Shown in pieces: positions 1 to 10,670 of a stretch of 64,000 nt of DNA. The notes under the pieces were generated by a model. It ran no database searches, was not told the DNA's origin, and saw nothing but the letters and a program-made list of their open reading frames with translations. The stretch spans positions 723,936,649-724,000,648 of the forward strand of contig NC_081413.1 in the NCBI RefSeq assembly GCF_030272615.1. The letters run 5' to 3'. The position numbers were made by a program, and so were the translations under genes. Position 1 is the first letter of the stretch. Each line of letters opens with the position of its first letter. This stretch comes from Cryptomeria japonica (lineage: Eukaryota > Streptophyta > Pinopsida > Cupressales > Cupressaceae).

Positions 1-2584
1 TGTCATCTAAAGAATGGAAAATCCATTTAGCAGCAAGGACAATGCCTTGTAATTTGAGGTCCTTCAATCCTAGACCGCCCATCTTCTTATCTAGACAACA
101 CCAATTCCATTTGACCAAATATTTTTTCTTGTTCCCTCTTCCATCTGACCACAAGAAATTCCTTATAGATTTGTATATTTCATTTACTTGACAGTTATTG
201 AATAACCATACTAAAGCATAGTATAAACTATAAGAAGATAGAATCTTCTGACAAACATGAAATCGACCAGCAAGTAACAGATAATGTTTATCCCATTTCC
301 TTAACGTAGTCTCTAATTTTTTCTTGATCCAAATCCACGTTTATTTCAGACAAGGGAGGACAGAGAAAGGAATGCCCAAATAAAAAACTTGCTTGGAGAG
401 TCCTCCCCACTGATAACCATATTTACTCAGCCAATTGGGAGGATCATCAAGCTAACCTAGAAGAATGGATTTAGATGGGGAAATTTTGGCTCTCGAGGCC
501 TCACAAAATACATTGAGCTTAAACAACATAGAATCATTCTCCTCATTCATTTCAAGAAATAGAGTTGTATCATTAGCAATTTGTACATTTATCAAATCCA
601 CTTTACTTGGTAGAGAGATACCTCTAACTTTTGGAGAAAGGGTTCCATATCGTATCAAGTAGATCATGGCATCAAAGGCAATAAAAAACAATGTAGGTTC
701 CAAGGGGCATTCTTACCTTATAGATCTTTTCAAGCTAAAAGCTTTGGTCTGAGACCCATTAACTTCCACCTGAGAAAATACATCCTTAAATAGGACCTTA
801 ACTATATGGCAAAATTCTTCAAGGAATCCAAAACCTTCAAGCATCATGATGAGAAACCCCCATTCCACATGATCATAAGACTTTTCAAAATCAAGGAGAA
901 ATATAGCCACATTTTGGTTTGTAGACCTTACCTAGCTCATGGCTTCCCAACTTGTGATGAGGTTCTCTAGGATGTATTTGTCCTTGATAAAACCTGTCTG
1001 TGTAGAACTTATGAAGCCAGATAGAATATCCACTAGTCTAATCACCATAATCTTGGCAAGGACTTTATATGGAAAATTGAGAAGAGTAATTGGTCTCTAA
1101 TTCTTTATCAGTTACTTATCTCCTTCTTTTGGAAGAAGCTTAATAATCCCTTTGTTGATGTTTGGGTGAAGAGAACGTTTACCAACAAATTCCTCGCATA
1201 CCATAAGGAGATCATGACAAATCCAATCAATGTTGGCTTTGTAAAATTCCATAGGTAATCCATCTAGGTTAGGAGCCTTATCATTGTTCAAAGAATGGAT
1301 GGCATATCTAATCTCCTTAATGGAATAGGTTTCTTAAGAGCTATGGAGTCTTCAGCAAAGATAACATTAGGGATTAACTTTCTACATATATCTCTAGCAA
1401 CTATAAAAGAGGGAGAGTTATCTTCAGAGGTAAATAGCCTCTAATAATAGCTTAGAAATGTAAATTTAACCTCATCCTTTGTCACCAAATCCTTCTCATC
1501 ATCCCAAAATTTGTCAATCTTCTTTTTATATTCCTTTTACTTAAGCATATTGAAGAAAAAATTAGTACCTTTGTCACCCCATTGCAGCCAATTCAATCTA
1601 GCCCTGATTTTAGTTCCTTGAATTTTGTTCTGTTGGATATTCCTCAGGCGAACTCTATATAGTGTCATAGAGTGGACGTACCTAGCATCAAAAGGATCAT
1701 TCTGGGCCAGAGACTCCATCATCTGGAGGTTGTCCACCATTCCTCTTTCAAGTTTCCTACAATCTTTGGCCGCCTTCTTTCCAATTGTTTGAAACAAACA
1801 CCTCCAACTTTCTACATTTTGGTTCCACCTATTAATACTTGAATTTGCAGAATTATTCCATTTGTTAATTTATCTAATCATATATGCGGCAGTGAGCAGA
1901 TCTTGATCTTCCAAAGTTCTCTTGTTCAATATGAATTTCTCATTTCTCACCTTTTGAGGAATATCTGTATCCTTTAAACTAAGGTGGACAGTAATCAGAT
2001 GGTGATTAGAGAGTGTATATAGACAAACTTTAACAAATACCCCCTTATCATCTTGAATGAAAGAAAGGGAACCTTCATTCGCATAAAATCCATCCAACCC
2101 GCAATAAATTCTTTTATGACCTTGTTGGAAATTACTCCAAGTAAACCAATCCCTTCAAGCTCCTTTTTTTGGCCTTCCAAAGGATCAAATAGCCTCATTT
2201 TGTTCTTCATTCTATACCAATGCAATTCTAGTGTTACAAAAGTCCAAAGTTGCCGAAATTGCTCTATTGCAAGGTGAGGAGCCATAGTCAATAATCATGT
2301 TTTTCCATCTTCCATTGATAAATAAGACAAAAACCCCTTCCCTATTTCATGATTGATGGATATTTGGAATGCATCCTTCTAGATGAGCTTCTAATGTAAA
2401 CTTAGTTGTTTTTCACTTCTTGAAGCATAACAATATTAGAATCCTCATATTGATTAAGAAATATTCTAACCACATGTTTCTTGTCAGGGGATTCAAGCCC
2501 CTTAATATTCCATGAGATGCACTTCAACATCATCAAGACTGAAAAGTTTTTGGATTCTTCGCAACCATAAAGTTGCTGAAACAT
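1..2584 (-). pseudogene. LINE ORF2 remnant: endonuclease and reverse transcriptase
   Basis: The remnant starts near 2550 with the apurinic-like endonuclease signature (ISWNIKGLESPDKK, then VMLQEVK about 30 residues on). Endonuclease-end similarity follows near 2000-1870 (SNHHLITVHLS). The linker before RT shows RARLNWLQWGDKGTNFFF near 1560-1600. The RT core has FLLDFEKSYDHVEW near 865-905, and a piece at 452-703 carries the segment normally around the catalytic Asp pair, here ANDTTLF instead of ADDT. Positions 1-200 read as the plant L1 C-terminal region (KKMGGLGLKDLKL). Several frameshifts and stops separate these blocks. This is a non-functional copy of the enzyme that nicks target DNA and copies LINE RNA. 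Confidence 0.87.
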
Positions 2585-2788
2585 TGAGGCAACTTTTTCT
2601 TAGCATCAAGTTTCTTGGGGAAGGGGATAGTTTACCTTTCGGCCTCCTTCTCTTTCGCCTAGTTTTGATAAACTTTCCCTTACCATCGGGCACAAGAATT
2701 CCAACTTTATCTAGATCATTGTCCCCATAATGTCTTGCTCAATTTCATGTTCCCCATTAGTGACTAAGTCATTGGAAATCACCTTTGC

Positions 2789-2808
2789 CTCCATATTAGA
2801 CTTAGTGC
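2789..2808. repeat. Left copy of 20 bp direct repeat flanking the insert
   Basis: The sequence ctccatattagacttagtgc is present here and, with no mismatch, at 3449-3468. It reads as a target-site duplication of the 640 bp insert; LINE sequence is continuous when it is counted once. Confidence 0.85.
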
Positions 2809-3448
2809 TGTTAGGATTCCCAAAGATACTGAGGGGGGGAGGGTGGAAGGGGGGGGGGGTGAATCAGTATCTAGTCTGTTAACAGATTTTCTGACCTTGT
2901 TAAATAAATTACATTCCAAAATAGTGTATCGTTAAACAAGAATTAATGCAGTAAATAAGAACAGTAAGCACAACATAGAAAGCATGCCATAACACAAGAT
3001 TTTTAACGAGGAAACCTGGTGTGGGAAAAACCTCCGTGGGATTTGTGACCCACAATATTCACTCACTGACCAAGGATTGGATATTACTGAGACAACTGAG
3101 AGGGGGGGGGTGAATCAATTGTCCAATAAATTCAAACCAAAATTAACTTAACCAAAACTTAATGCTTAATGCCAGTAAACCAAACTTTATGTTGGTAGAC
3201 AGTTTTATCAGTTAATTGCAGTATCGGTAAAGATTAATGCATGAAACATAAAGACAATAACATCCACAACACATAACACAAATATTTGTACGCGGAAACC
3301 CTATAAGGGGAAAAATCATGGTGGGAAACCTTACCCACAATCAAATGATACTACTACAGATAATATGTGTACAATATGGAGTCTGCAAATGCAGAAAGGC
3401 CAACTGCCTAGAGCTCACTGCTCAAACACAAAATGAGAGTCACATTGT
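2809..3448. mobile_element. 640 bp insert with copia-LTR-like pieces inside the LINE
   Basis: LINE sequence stops at 2808 and resumes at 3469, with a 20 bp direct repeat at each edge. The insert contains two related segments. Each has a run of 7-11 G followed by TGAATCA (near 2850-2868 and 3101-3118), and each has a GGTGGGAAA- or GTGTGGGAAAAACC-like block (near 3021 and 3320). Read on the minus strand these resemble the 3' half of plant copia LTRs, which often end in a TTCACCCCCC-type stretch. No coding potential is visible. It is a fossil with no clear terminal structure, and its class is uncertain because 20 bp is far longer than the 5 bp that LTR-element integrases leave. Confidence 0.5.
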
Positions 3449-3468
3449 CTCCATATTAGACTTAGTGC
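3449..3468. repeat. Right copy of 20 bp direct repeat flanking the insert
   Basis: This is the perfect second copy of the 20 bp repeat at 2789-2808. The length is typical of target-primed reverse transcription (LINE/SINE machinery) rather than LTR integrase. Confidence 0.85.
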
Positions 3469-4941
3469 AATGAGTCTCATAGACATTTTTGGTAATAATC
3501 ATCTTATTATCATCATACAAAACCATGGAAAGATTGAGAGCCTTATTAGGTGAAGGTTTAACACTAGAGGGTTCAACAATAATAATAGATCATAATATGT
3601 GTAATCATTGTCGAGTAGATCATGGGGATTTGAAGTTTCAAGAGTGGTAATGGCAATAGTTTGGGAGGAAAAAGAGGGATTCACGCCTCGGCTAAGCTTA
3701 TCCTTACATGCCTTATTAGGCATAGAAAGATCAAAGTGATCTTTTGAGAGAAGCATCAAAATTATTGGGTAATTTTAAATTGACCATGGCCTCCAGGGGA
3801 GAAATCTTCGCACTTGACCGAGCCATAATATTGCTAGCACATTCTTTGTCTTCAAATCCTTTAATAATAGATTTAACCAAAGAGTTTCTTTACTAGAGTC
3901 ATCCTCCATAGGAACATGATTAGAGCCACTTATGGGAGTCTCACGAAGGGACTGATTCAAGCCTTTCCCAGAGGCAATAGAATCCTTAATTTTGTCCAAG
4001 GCCAATTGTTGTGCATTCTTTCTCATAGTTCTACGCAATTTAGGAATAAAAAACTACTCAGAGTCAATTACCTGAGAATGCCCAACTTGGGCAAGAGCCT
4101 CGACAACAGCCGGGTGTGGGGGGGCATTGATAGTAAATGCCCCAAATTGGGTAGAGGGGTTAAACATCGGTCAACTGAAGGTTTAGACACTGCATGCTTG
4201 ATGACCTTATTAAGAGCATCAATTTTATCCAACAAGGGGGTTTGGTGGGCATGACCAGACACAGAGGGATGAGAAACCTTGTCTTCCCCCTTCTCCACAA
4301 AGCGAGCCTTACCATGTTTAATAGAGGACTCATGTGTCTTGTGGGAGATTAAAATAGGGAAGTTCTTTCTAATATGTCCTTCGTGTCTACAAAGAAAACA
4401 CAAATTGATCCCACCTAGGGTTTCAATCAAACAAGAAATAGGGCAATCATCAATACTAATCTCAATGAATCTAGGTATTTCATGGCCAGGATTGACAGAT
4501 ATTAGTACCCCAACATCTATTAAATGAGGGATAAGGGATTGGGAGTTATCAACCCTAATCAACCTCCCAATAGATTCGAGCAATTGTGAAATAAAATTCC
4601 ATAGAATGAGAGGAATATTTTTCACAACAATCCACCGAGGGCACGAAAGTGCAAGAATTTCATCATCAACAACATCATGAGACCAGTTCAAGGCTCGAAA
4701 GATACCAAAATTGCTTATAAACAACCGCCTCTTGCAATCTAGCATCTTTAAAGAAAATAACAAAGAATCTTTTTTGAATCATTCTGCAAAACGAAATGTG
4801 AAACCCTAATTTTTTTATCCAAATTTTTTTGAACCATTCGTTTAAAAATTTCCTAGCTGAGCACTTGGTAGTGTCTATGGCCGCTAAAAAGATCGCTACA
4901 TCTTTTAATCTAGCATTTTCCTGATCAATAGCTCTAACCAT

Positions 4942-5400
4942 GGAATCATTCGGAATGATGGATAAAGTTGGCAGGGGAAGTTAGGGTAGTCACCTTTTTC
5001 TCCTCTGTCGCATTACCTTCTGGCTTAGAAGAAATCTGGATTTCAAACTTGGCTTCGCTAGGAATTAAAAACGGAGTTTAACGATGTTGACTTAAAAGAT
5101 TTCTCTTTATCCACATCAGTCAATTCATGAGGAGACGATGAGCATTCGGCAATAAGTGCCCCTCCATCCGACAAGCCTCCCATCGAGTATCATAAACCCT
5201 CACACACGGGATAGGACAAACGACAAGCCACAAAAAGCAAACACAATGAATATGGGTAAGAAATAAAGAAAAACAAGGGCTTACCCTCGTGGAGGAGGCC
5301 ATACCACCTCCTCCACACTCGGAGCTAAACCCCTTCAAAGTGGTCCACGTCTCCAGAGATCAACACGTTGCACAACGAATCTCTCAAAAATCAGGGACAT
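4942..5400 (-). other. LINE 5' leader
   Basis: This GC-richer stretch lies upstream of the ORF1 remnant and is probably the 5' untranslated leader of the L1-type LINE. On the minus strand it carries a short, self-complementary GGAGGAGG/CCTCCTCC segment around 5290-5320. A 72-residue open stretch (5120-5338) shows no recognisable domain. The boundary with spacer near 5400 is set only by composition. Confidence 0.5.
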
Positions 5401-6439
5401 ACTTTCTTTACCTTACTCTATTTACTTTTTAGAAAATAAGGAGATAAAATTTTGACCCTGGTGATTTAGGGGCTCAAAGCATTTAGTTCTTGATAATTCA
5501 AATCAAGAGGGTTGAATAAAAATTTAATATACATGCTTATTTATTTAAGTTGTAATAATTGGAACATTTTTTGAAAGAAAGGGATTGCATTTGATATTGT
5601 AAGGATACCTTAGATAGTTTACCATCAAATCTATTTATATTGTATATCTTTATTTTATGTTTTTACATTGATCTAAAATCGAATGATATATTCTATCATT
5701 TTCACATTTTCGCTTGTTATCTACCATTTTGGCATCATAATACTTTATCATTATTTGTCATCTTGGCATTGATTGACTATATTGGTTTGATGTTGTTGTA
5801 ATTGGTTCGATAGCCACCAATAAGTTGGTTATATTCATTGTCCACATAGCCTTTGTTTGTTCGTATCTTGTTCACATAGTCTTTGTGTGTTCTTATCTTG
5901 TCCACATTGGAAACTTGGCAAATAAAAGGAACTAATTTGAGTTGATTATTAAAAAAATGGTGAATTTGAGCCAACCATATTGTCAAAGACATAATAAATG
6001 AATTAGAGCTAGTAAATTTGTCAGTTTATAGTGCAAAGTTAACCATTTGATGTAGAGTTATATTTCATATGCATCCCAATGACAAAGAAAACAAATATTA
6101 TTAGAAGAGAATCCAAAAACTGTTATAGTTTCTTGATAATATAGCAGGGTTCCAATCTTTAGAATTTGTGGTAGAAGAGACTACTATGGAAGAAAATAGA
6201 GAAGAGAATGTGGGGAAATAAAATTCAACAAAAACATGATACAATAAAGGGTAAGAGTGTCTTATAGACACATTGTCTCAATTGATTCACACCATGTAGA
6301 GTAATGTGAATATACCTAGAAATCATGAGCCTAAACATTAGAATAGTGAAGTGAGCACTTTTGGAGTCAATAAACACAATAACACTCACAATTACACTTA
6401 GAGGACTATCATTGGTTTTATTGTTGTATATATCCAGCC
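5401..6439. other. AT-rich spacer
   Basis: No gene is supported here. Short open stretches on the minus strand (5777-5992, 6225-6452) show no domain. The only structure seen is a short tandem repeat at 5839-5910. Confidence 0.6.
5839..5910. repeat. 30 bp tandem repeat, about 2.4 copies
   Basis: The unit starting TGTCCACATAGCCTTTGT recurs 30 bp later as TGTTCACATAGTCTTTGT and begins a third time as TGTCCACAT. Copies differ by a few bases. Confidence 0.75.
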
Positions 6440-6960
6440 TATTTTCGTTCACAAGGAGGAAGAAGTTCTTGAAGTAGAAGCTTAGAATTTGGTAGTGGAC
6501 GACATCACAATTTTTAATACTAAATATAAAGCTCTTTTAGATGAGATCTAAAATGCAATGCCTATTACATATTTTTTGAATATGAAGAAGACAAGAAATT
6601 ACCTTAGACCCGAGTCTACACCTTAAGAAAATCAAAGAGATCTATAACATGCTTTGGGAAAGTTATCACTTCTCACTTTCAATGATTCTAGGATACAAAA
6701 GTTGGACACACATTTGTCATTTAGGCCAATGTTGAAGATGAGGCCATCAAGTTTTCTACTTTCTACCTTGAGGGAACATTGTATTAGTGGTGGTATCATG
6801 GGTTGATTATTTAAGGATACAATTTATCAACTCCTAAAAAAAATCAATATGATGTTGATTGAAAAGTTTGATAAAAAAATATTTTGAAGTACATTTTCAA
6901 GAGTTGGTGCAACTCAAACAAGGGACGCAGTGTGTAAAGTTCCTACCAATAGTGTAGTTA
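6440..6960 (+). mobile_element. Ty3/gypsy gag fossil
   Basis: On the plus strand, faint similarity to the retrotransposon gag domain is visible around 6700-6960, with the usual order: an F-YLEGTL-like helix, a WWYHG-type segment, then ELVQLKQG. It is broken and old. No LTR or pol remains could be recognised nearby, so only a piece survives. Confidence 0.5.
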
Positions 6961-9706
6961 GTTTAAATTAGATAAAAGTTGAGATGGAGACAGAGGGGGA
7001 GAGGAAGAGTGGGAAATAGATAGGATGTTTTGAGATATAAAGTGATTGAAATTGAATGCCTTTAAATATAATAAAATAGCAATAAATCTTACAAATATGT
7101 GTTAAGTTAGCCTTAGGTGTAAAAAAATGGGTGAGAGTTGGCCAAATTTTAAAATTTAAATTTCAAGGGTCAAGTCAATGATTGTGGGTTTGACCTCTCA
7201 CTTGTAGAAATGACCATGTATATTAGACGTAAAACACAAAAAACATATATTTAGAAAACTAAAACTATAATAACTCTTAAGTAAATAAAATGAATTAAAC
7301 ATTACTCTTATTTAAATAAAAATAACTCTTGAAAAATAAAATAATGTAAGAAAAATAAAACAATTCTTAAATAGTTCTAGAGTAACCCTCCATTAAATAA
7401 AAGACCTCTTAAATAAATAAAATAAACAACATAAATAAGATAAAATAAATTTAGAGTAGTTCTAAAGTTAATAATAATAATAATAATAATGCATTATTAG
7501 ATATTTATACTCTTAATATGTGAAATTGAATAAATATATATAAAAGTCCCTATACATATAAAGTAAACAATATAAAATATGAACTTTTAAAATAGATAGA
7601 TTTATGATATTTATGATAATTAATATGTTAATTGTATAAATATATAAACTTGCGTATATTTATAAATATATCTAGAAAAAGATATGTATGAAAATAAGTA
7701 AAAGTTTTTAAAAAAATGATTTTAAACAAAATTACATTATTGATTAATATATAAATATATTAAATTATTTTCTCACTAATATTTACAAATTTAAATAAAA
7801 ATAATATATATTTTCATCTATTTAAAAAAAAATGATTTGATTTAAAGGAAGTTAAAGAGTCACCATGCTAAGTGTCATAATTATTAATAATGTGGGTCCT
7901 ATAAAACATAATGGAGGAGTGAAATTTAAGGTTTTGGCTTAGATGCCCTTGACAAAAGCAATAAAACTATGGGTCTCATCATCTAGGTTTAATTTTTGTA
8001 AATCATTAATTAAGAAAAATATCATAAAACATTTTTTGTATTGAAAGGTTTAATTCTTTTTTAATCATCAATAAGGGAAAACATAATAAAAGTTAAAATT
8101 TATGTGATCATTTATATAGAATTGATGTGAAATACAATAACACATAAACTAGCAATTGTACCTTGGTGAGAAATGGATACATCAAAGAGGTGTGGAAGAT
8201 CAATTAGAGAAAATTTTATTCTATTTTTGGCATAAATTTATGCAGTCCTTGATGTCAATTGGCGGCCCATTTAGCAAATGATGTTGTTTGTGCAACAAAT
8301 GTCTCAATAGAAAAGTGATAGTCTCAAATCAATCATACATCCACTTACATGAATCCAAACATGAACGAAATAAAATCTATGGATTAGGAAAATAATCATA
8401 TAGAAAGAGGGAGTGATAATGAAAGATGAAGATGGAGGGAGATAGAGGGATAGAAAGGATAAATATATTATAACTTTAACTATATATAATAATTTTAAAC
8501 TAATTCATAAATTATTATGTAATATTAAATAGATTTTAAATAATATGAATTTTTTATTTTAACTAATAATAGACATAATGCCATTAAAAAATAAAATTAT
8601 ACTTTAGGTTACCACATACCTTATAGTAGATGGTCAATTTGTTGATATTTTTCCTTGTAGGGATTATATGTCAATAATATAAGATGGATGATGTGGGAAA
8701 TGATTGCTCTTAGATTAATTAGATATTCAATGAGGCATCATGTGTTGTATGTATTTAAGTTGTCATTTAAGAGACTGAAGTGTGCCAACATATTTGATCA
8801 ATCCCATGCATTTTAGAAAGATTTACAATTGGAATTTTTATATTTAATTCATGTTTGAAATTCAAGGAGACCAACCATGCAAACAACTTATCCACTATAA
8901 ATATCACCTAAGTAATGGTTTTGAATACTTCCATTGAAACCCTTATGGATTTGATTTCCTCATATATCTATAAAAAAACAATTGTTTGTTAAAACCTAAA
9001 CATAAAGCCCCTTATAAATAAATTGCAAGGAAACTAAAATCTTTATAAGAGACCTCAATAGTATTACCTACATGTTAATTATCTCACTTAGTGGTAGTAT
9101 ATAAAATTATGCTTACATGAAAAATACATGAGTAAGAGAAATTTACAATCACATTATAGAGTATTATACATTATTTACAATAGCTGAAATTTTGTGAACT
9201 TTGATTGTTTCCACCATATTTGTTGATTGGTAAATGACAATAATACAAGGGGTCCTGGTAGGCCTTGTATTATATTTTGAAAATATAGCACATACATTAT
9301 TGATTTTTTATATTGTAGATCAAAATAACAGTCATTTTTCCTATAGCTGCTCAACTGTTGTCCACTTTTTTCTAAGTATTACCTATTTTTCGTAGTCTCT
9401 GTCATGTTTATGTGTTCCTAATACTTCCTACACCTGCAGTTTCTCTTCCTCATTATTTTTGAGGTGTTTCCTTTTTCTCTATCTTTGTGGTAATCCACCC
9501 TTCGCTCTATGGCTCCTACCTTATTTTTCACCTTATAGTTGAATCGGGGGGCCATGAAACTACAGGGTAGTCTTGGGTCGAGCAAACATATATGATTTGG
9601 AGATGGACATTCATTTGTGTTTAGATAGACACATAGCAGTGGACTATAAATGAGAAAGTCCTCATCCAATTTGTAACATACTTTTAATCGAGCTGTGTAA
9701 TTCAGG
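6961..9706. other. AT-rich spacer, nothing recognised
   Basis: This is highly AT-rich sequence with short homopolymers, a (TAA)n run near 7468-7490 and no open frame of note. No genes, RNA genes or terminal repeats were recognised on either strand. Confidence 0.6.
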
Positions 9707-9795
9707 TGTGAAGTCCATGCCTTCGTATGGAGTCCCATTAGAGTAAAAACTTTGTGAAGTCCATGCCTTCATATGGAGTCCCATCAGAGGAAAAA
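9707..9795. repeat. 46 bp tandem duplication
   Basis: The segment 9707-9749 (starting TGTGAAGTCCATGCCTTC) recurs at 9753-9795 with three mismatches. The period is 46 bp and there are two copies. Confidence 0.85.
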
Positions 9796-10571
9796 ATATT
9801 TTTTGATAAGAAGAAGAGGGCTCTTTCTGTGCCCACGATTTTTTTCATAGATTCTTTTGAGATGATCTTGAGGAACCTGATGGCCATGGAGGTATGCCGG
9901 CCAAAAAGAGCTAAACATATTTTCCCTCAATACATAGTATAAAATATGTTTAACTGAATGGTTGGTATACACAACCATATGGAACAAGGCTGCACGTATG
10001 TAATGCGATTTGGAGTTTTTTATTTTAAACATTTTCATTTCCATTTTTTGTTTTCAAAGTCAGAGATAATAGAATAAGTGTGAAGGAAGGTAGAGGAAAA
10101 AGGACTGATTAGCTCCACCTCTAATGCCAAGTGATCAAATTAGGTTAGCCATTTTGTATGGTAAAACTTGGAATTCTTGACTGGTAATTCACGTTTCTTT
10201 TGCCTCTTTGTTTCCTTTCCCGTTTACCATTAAAAGAATTTTATTATTTTAAAACAATTTACTATGCAACATGGTTGAATAGTTTACGGCCATCATTATA
10301 AAACATTGTATATGTGCACTCATTTCTTGTTTTTATATAGGTATCTCAATAGTAATAATGTATAACTTAACAGTGAGTAGAAAAGGGTATTACATTCGGT
10401 AAAAGGTGCTTAACAGTGAGTAGTACATAAGTGGAGTACATTCATTGATGCTTTTCAATCAGGCCAACAGAGCAGGGCAGAGTCGGCAGACCATCATTAA
10501 TGTCTAAGTCAACAGCGCAAGGCAGACCAACAGAGAAGGGCAAGCCATCATTAACGTCTTGTTAGGGCGTA
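9796..10571. other. Spacer, nothing recognised
   Basis: No gene or element is supported. Near 10459-10555 the words AGAGCAGGGCAGA, AGCGCAAGGCAGA and AGAGAAGGGCAAG form a degenerate short repeat. Confidence 0.5.
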
Positions 10572-10616
10572 AATATGGGAATTAGGAAACCCGTCAATAT
10601 GGGAATTAGGAAACCC
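10572..10616. repeat. 24 bp tandem duplication beside the LINE tail
   Basis: The block AATATGGGAATTAGG followed by AAACCC occurs at 10572-10592 and again at 10596-10616, separated by GTC. It abuts the 3' tail of the second LINE. Confidence 0.85.
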
Positions 10617-10620
10617 TAAT

Positions 10621-10645
10621 AAAGAAGAAGAAGAAGAAAGAATTT
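10621..10645 (-). repeat. (TTC)n LINE 3' tail
   Basis: The plus strand shows AAAGAAGAAGAAGAAGAAAG; on the element's strand this is a TTC microsatellite about 25 bp past the last ORF2 stop. Short microsatellite tails are typical of RTE/CR1-like LINEs, whereas L1 elements carry poly(A). Confidence 0.7.
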
Positions 10646-10670
10646 TAATGTCCATGAGGCTAAGAATAGC

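Larger units (their letters stand above)
2585..4941 (-). pseudogene. LINE ORF1 remnant (DUF4283 and zinc-knuckle RNA-binding protein)
   Basis: ORF1 of the L1-type LINE encodes the RNA-binding nucleoprotein partner of ORF2. The block at 4675-4941 resembles the DUF4283 domain (FLNEWFKKIW, then FFVIFFKDARLQEAV). The 231-residue block at 4068-4763 continues it and holds a zinc knuckle near 4340-4400, CFLCRHEGHIRKNF, in which the final Cys of the C-x2-C-x4-H-x4-C pattern is Phe. The tail pieces at 3499-3759 and 2502-2693 are polar and basic, as usual just before ORF2. Frameshifts occur between blocks, and a 640 bp foreign insert interrupts it. Family assignment rests on the domain order and the adjoining ORF2. 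Confidence 0.75.
1..5400 (-). mobile_element. L1-type LINE retrotransposon, decayed, 3' end outside window
   Basis: A plant L1-clade non-LTR retrotransposon lies on the minus strand. Reading leftwards from about 5400 it shows a GC-richer 5' leader, an ORF1 remnant (DUF4283-like region and a CCHC-type knuckle), then an ORF2 remnant with an endonuclease start, reverse transcriptase and the C-terminal region typical of plant L1 elements. Its 3' end lies beyond the left edge of the window. Protein similarity changes frame many times, so it is long dead. A 640 bp insert splits ORF1 between 2809 and 3448. The 5' boundary near 5400 is approximate: composition drops to AT-rich spacer there, and no target duplication can be tested because the other end is missing. 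Confidence 0.88.

Noticed and set aside
7440-7500. (TAA)n run as a SINE or LINE tail
   Set aside because: No element body or target duplication on either side.
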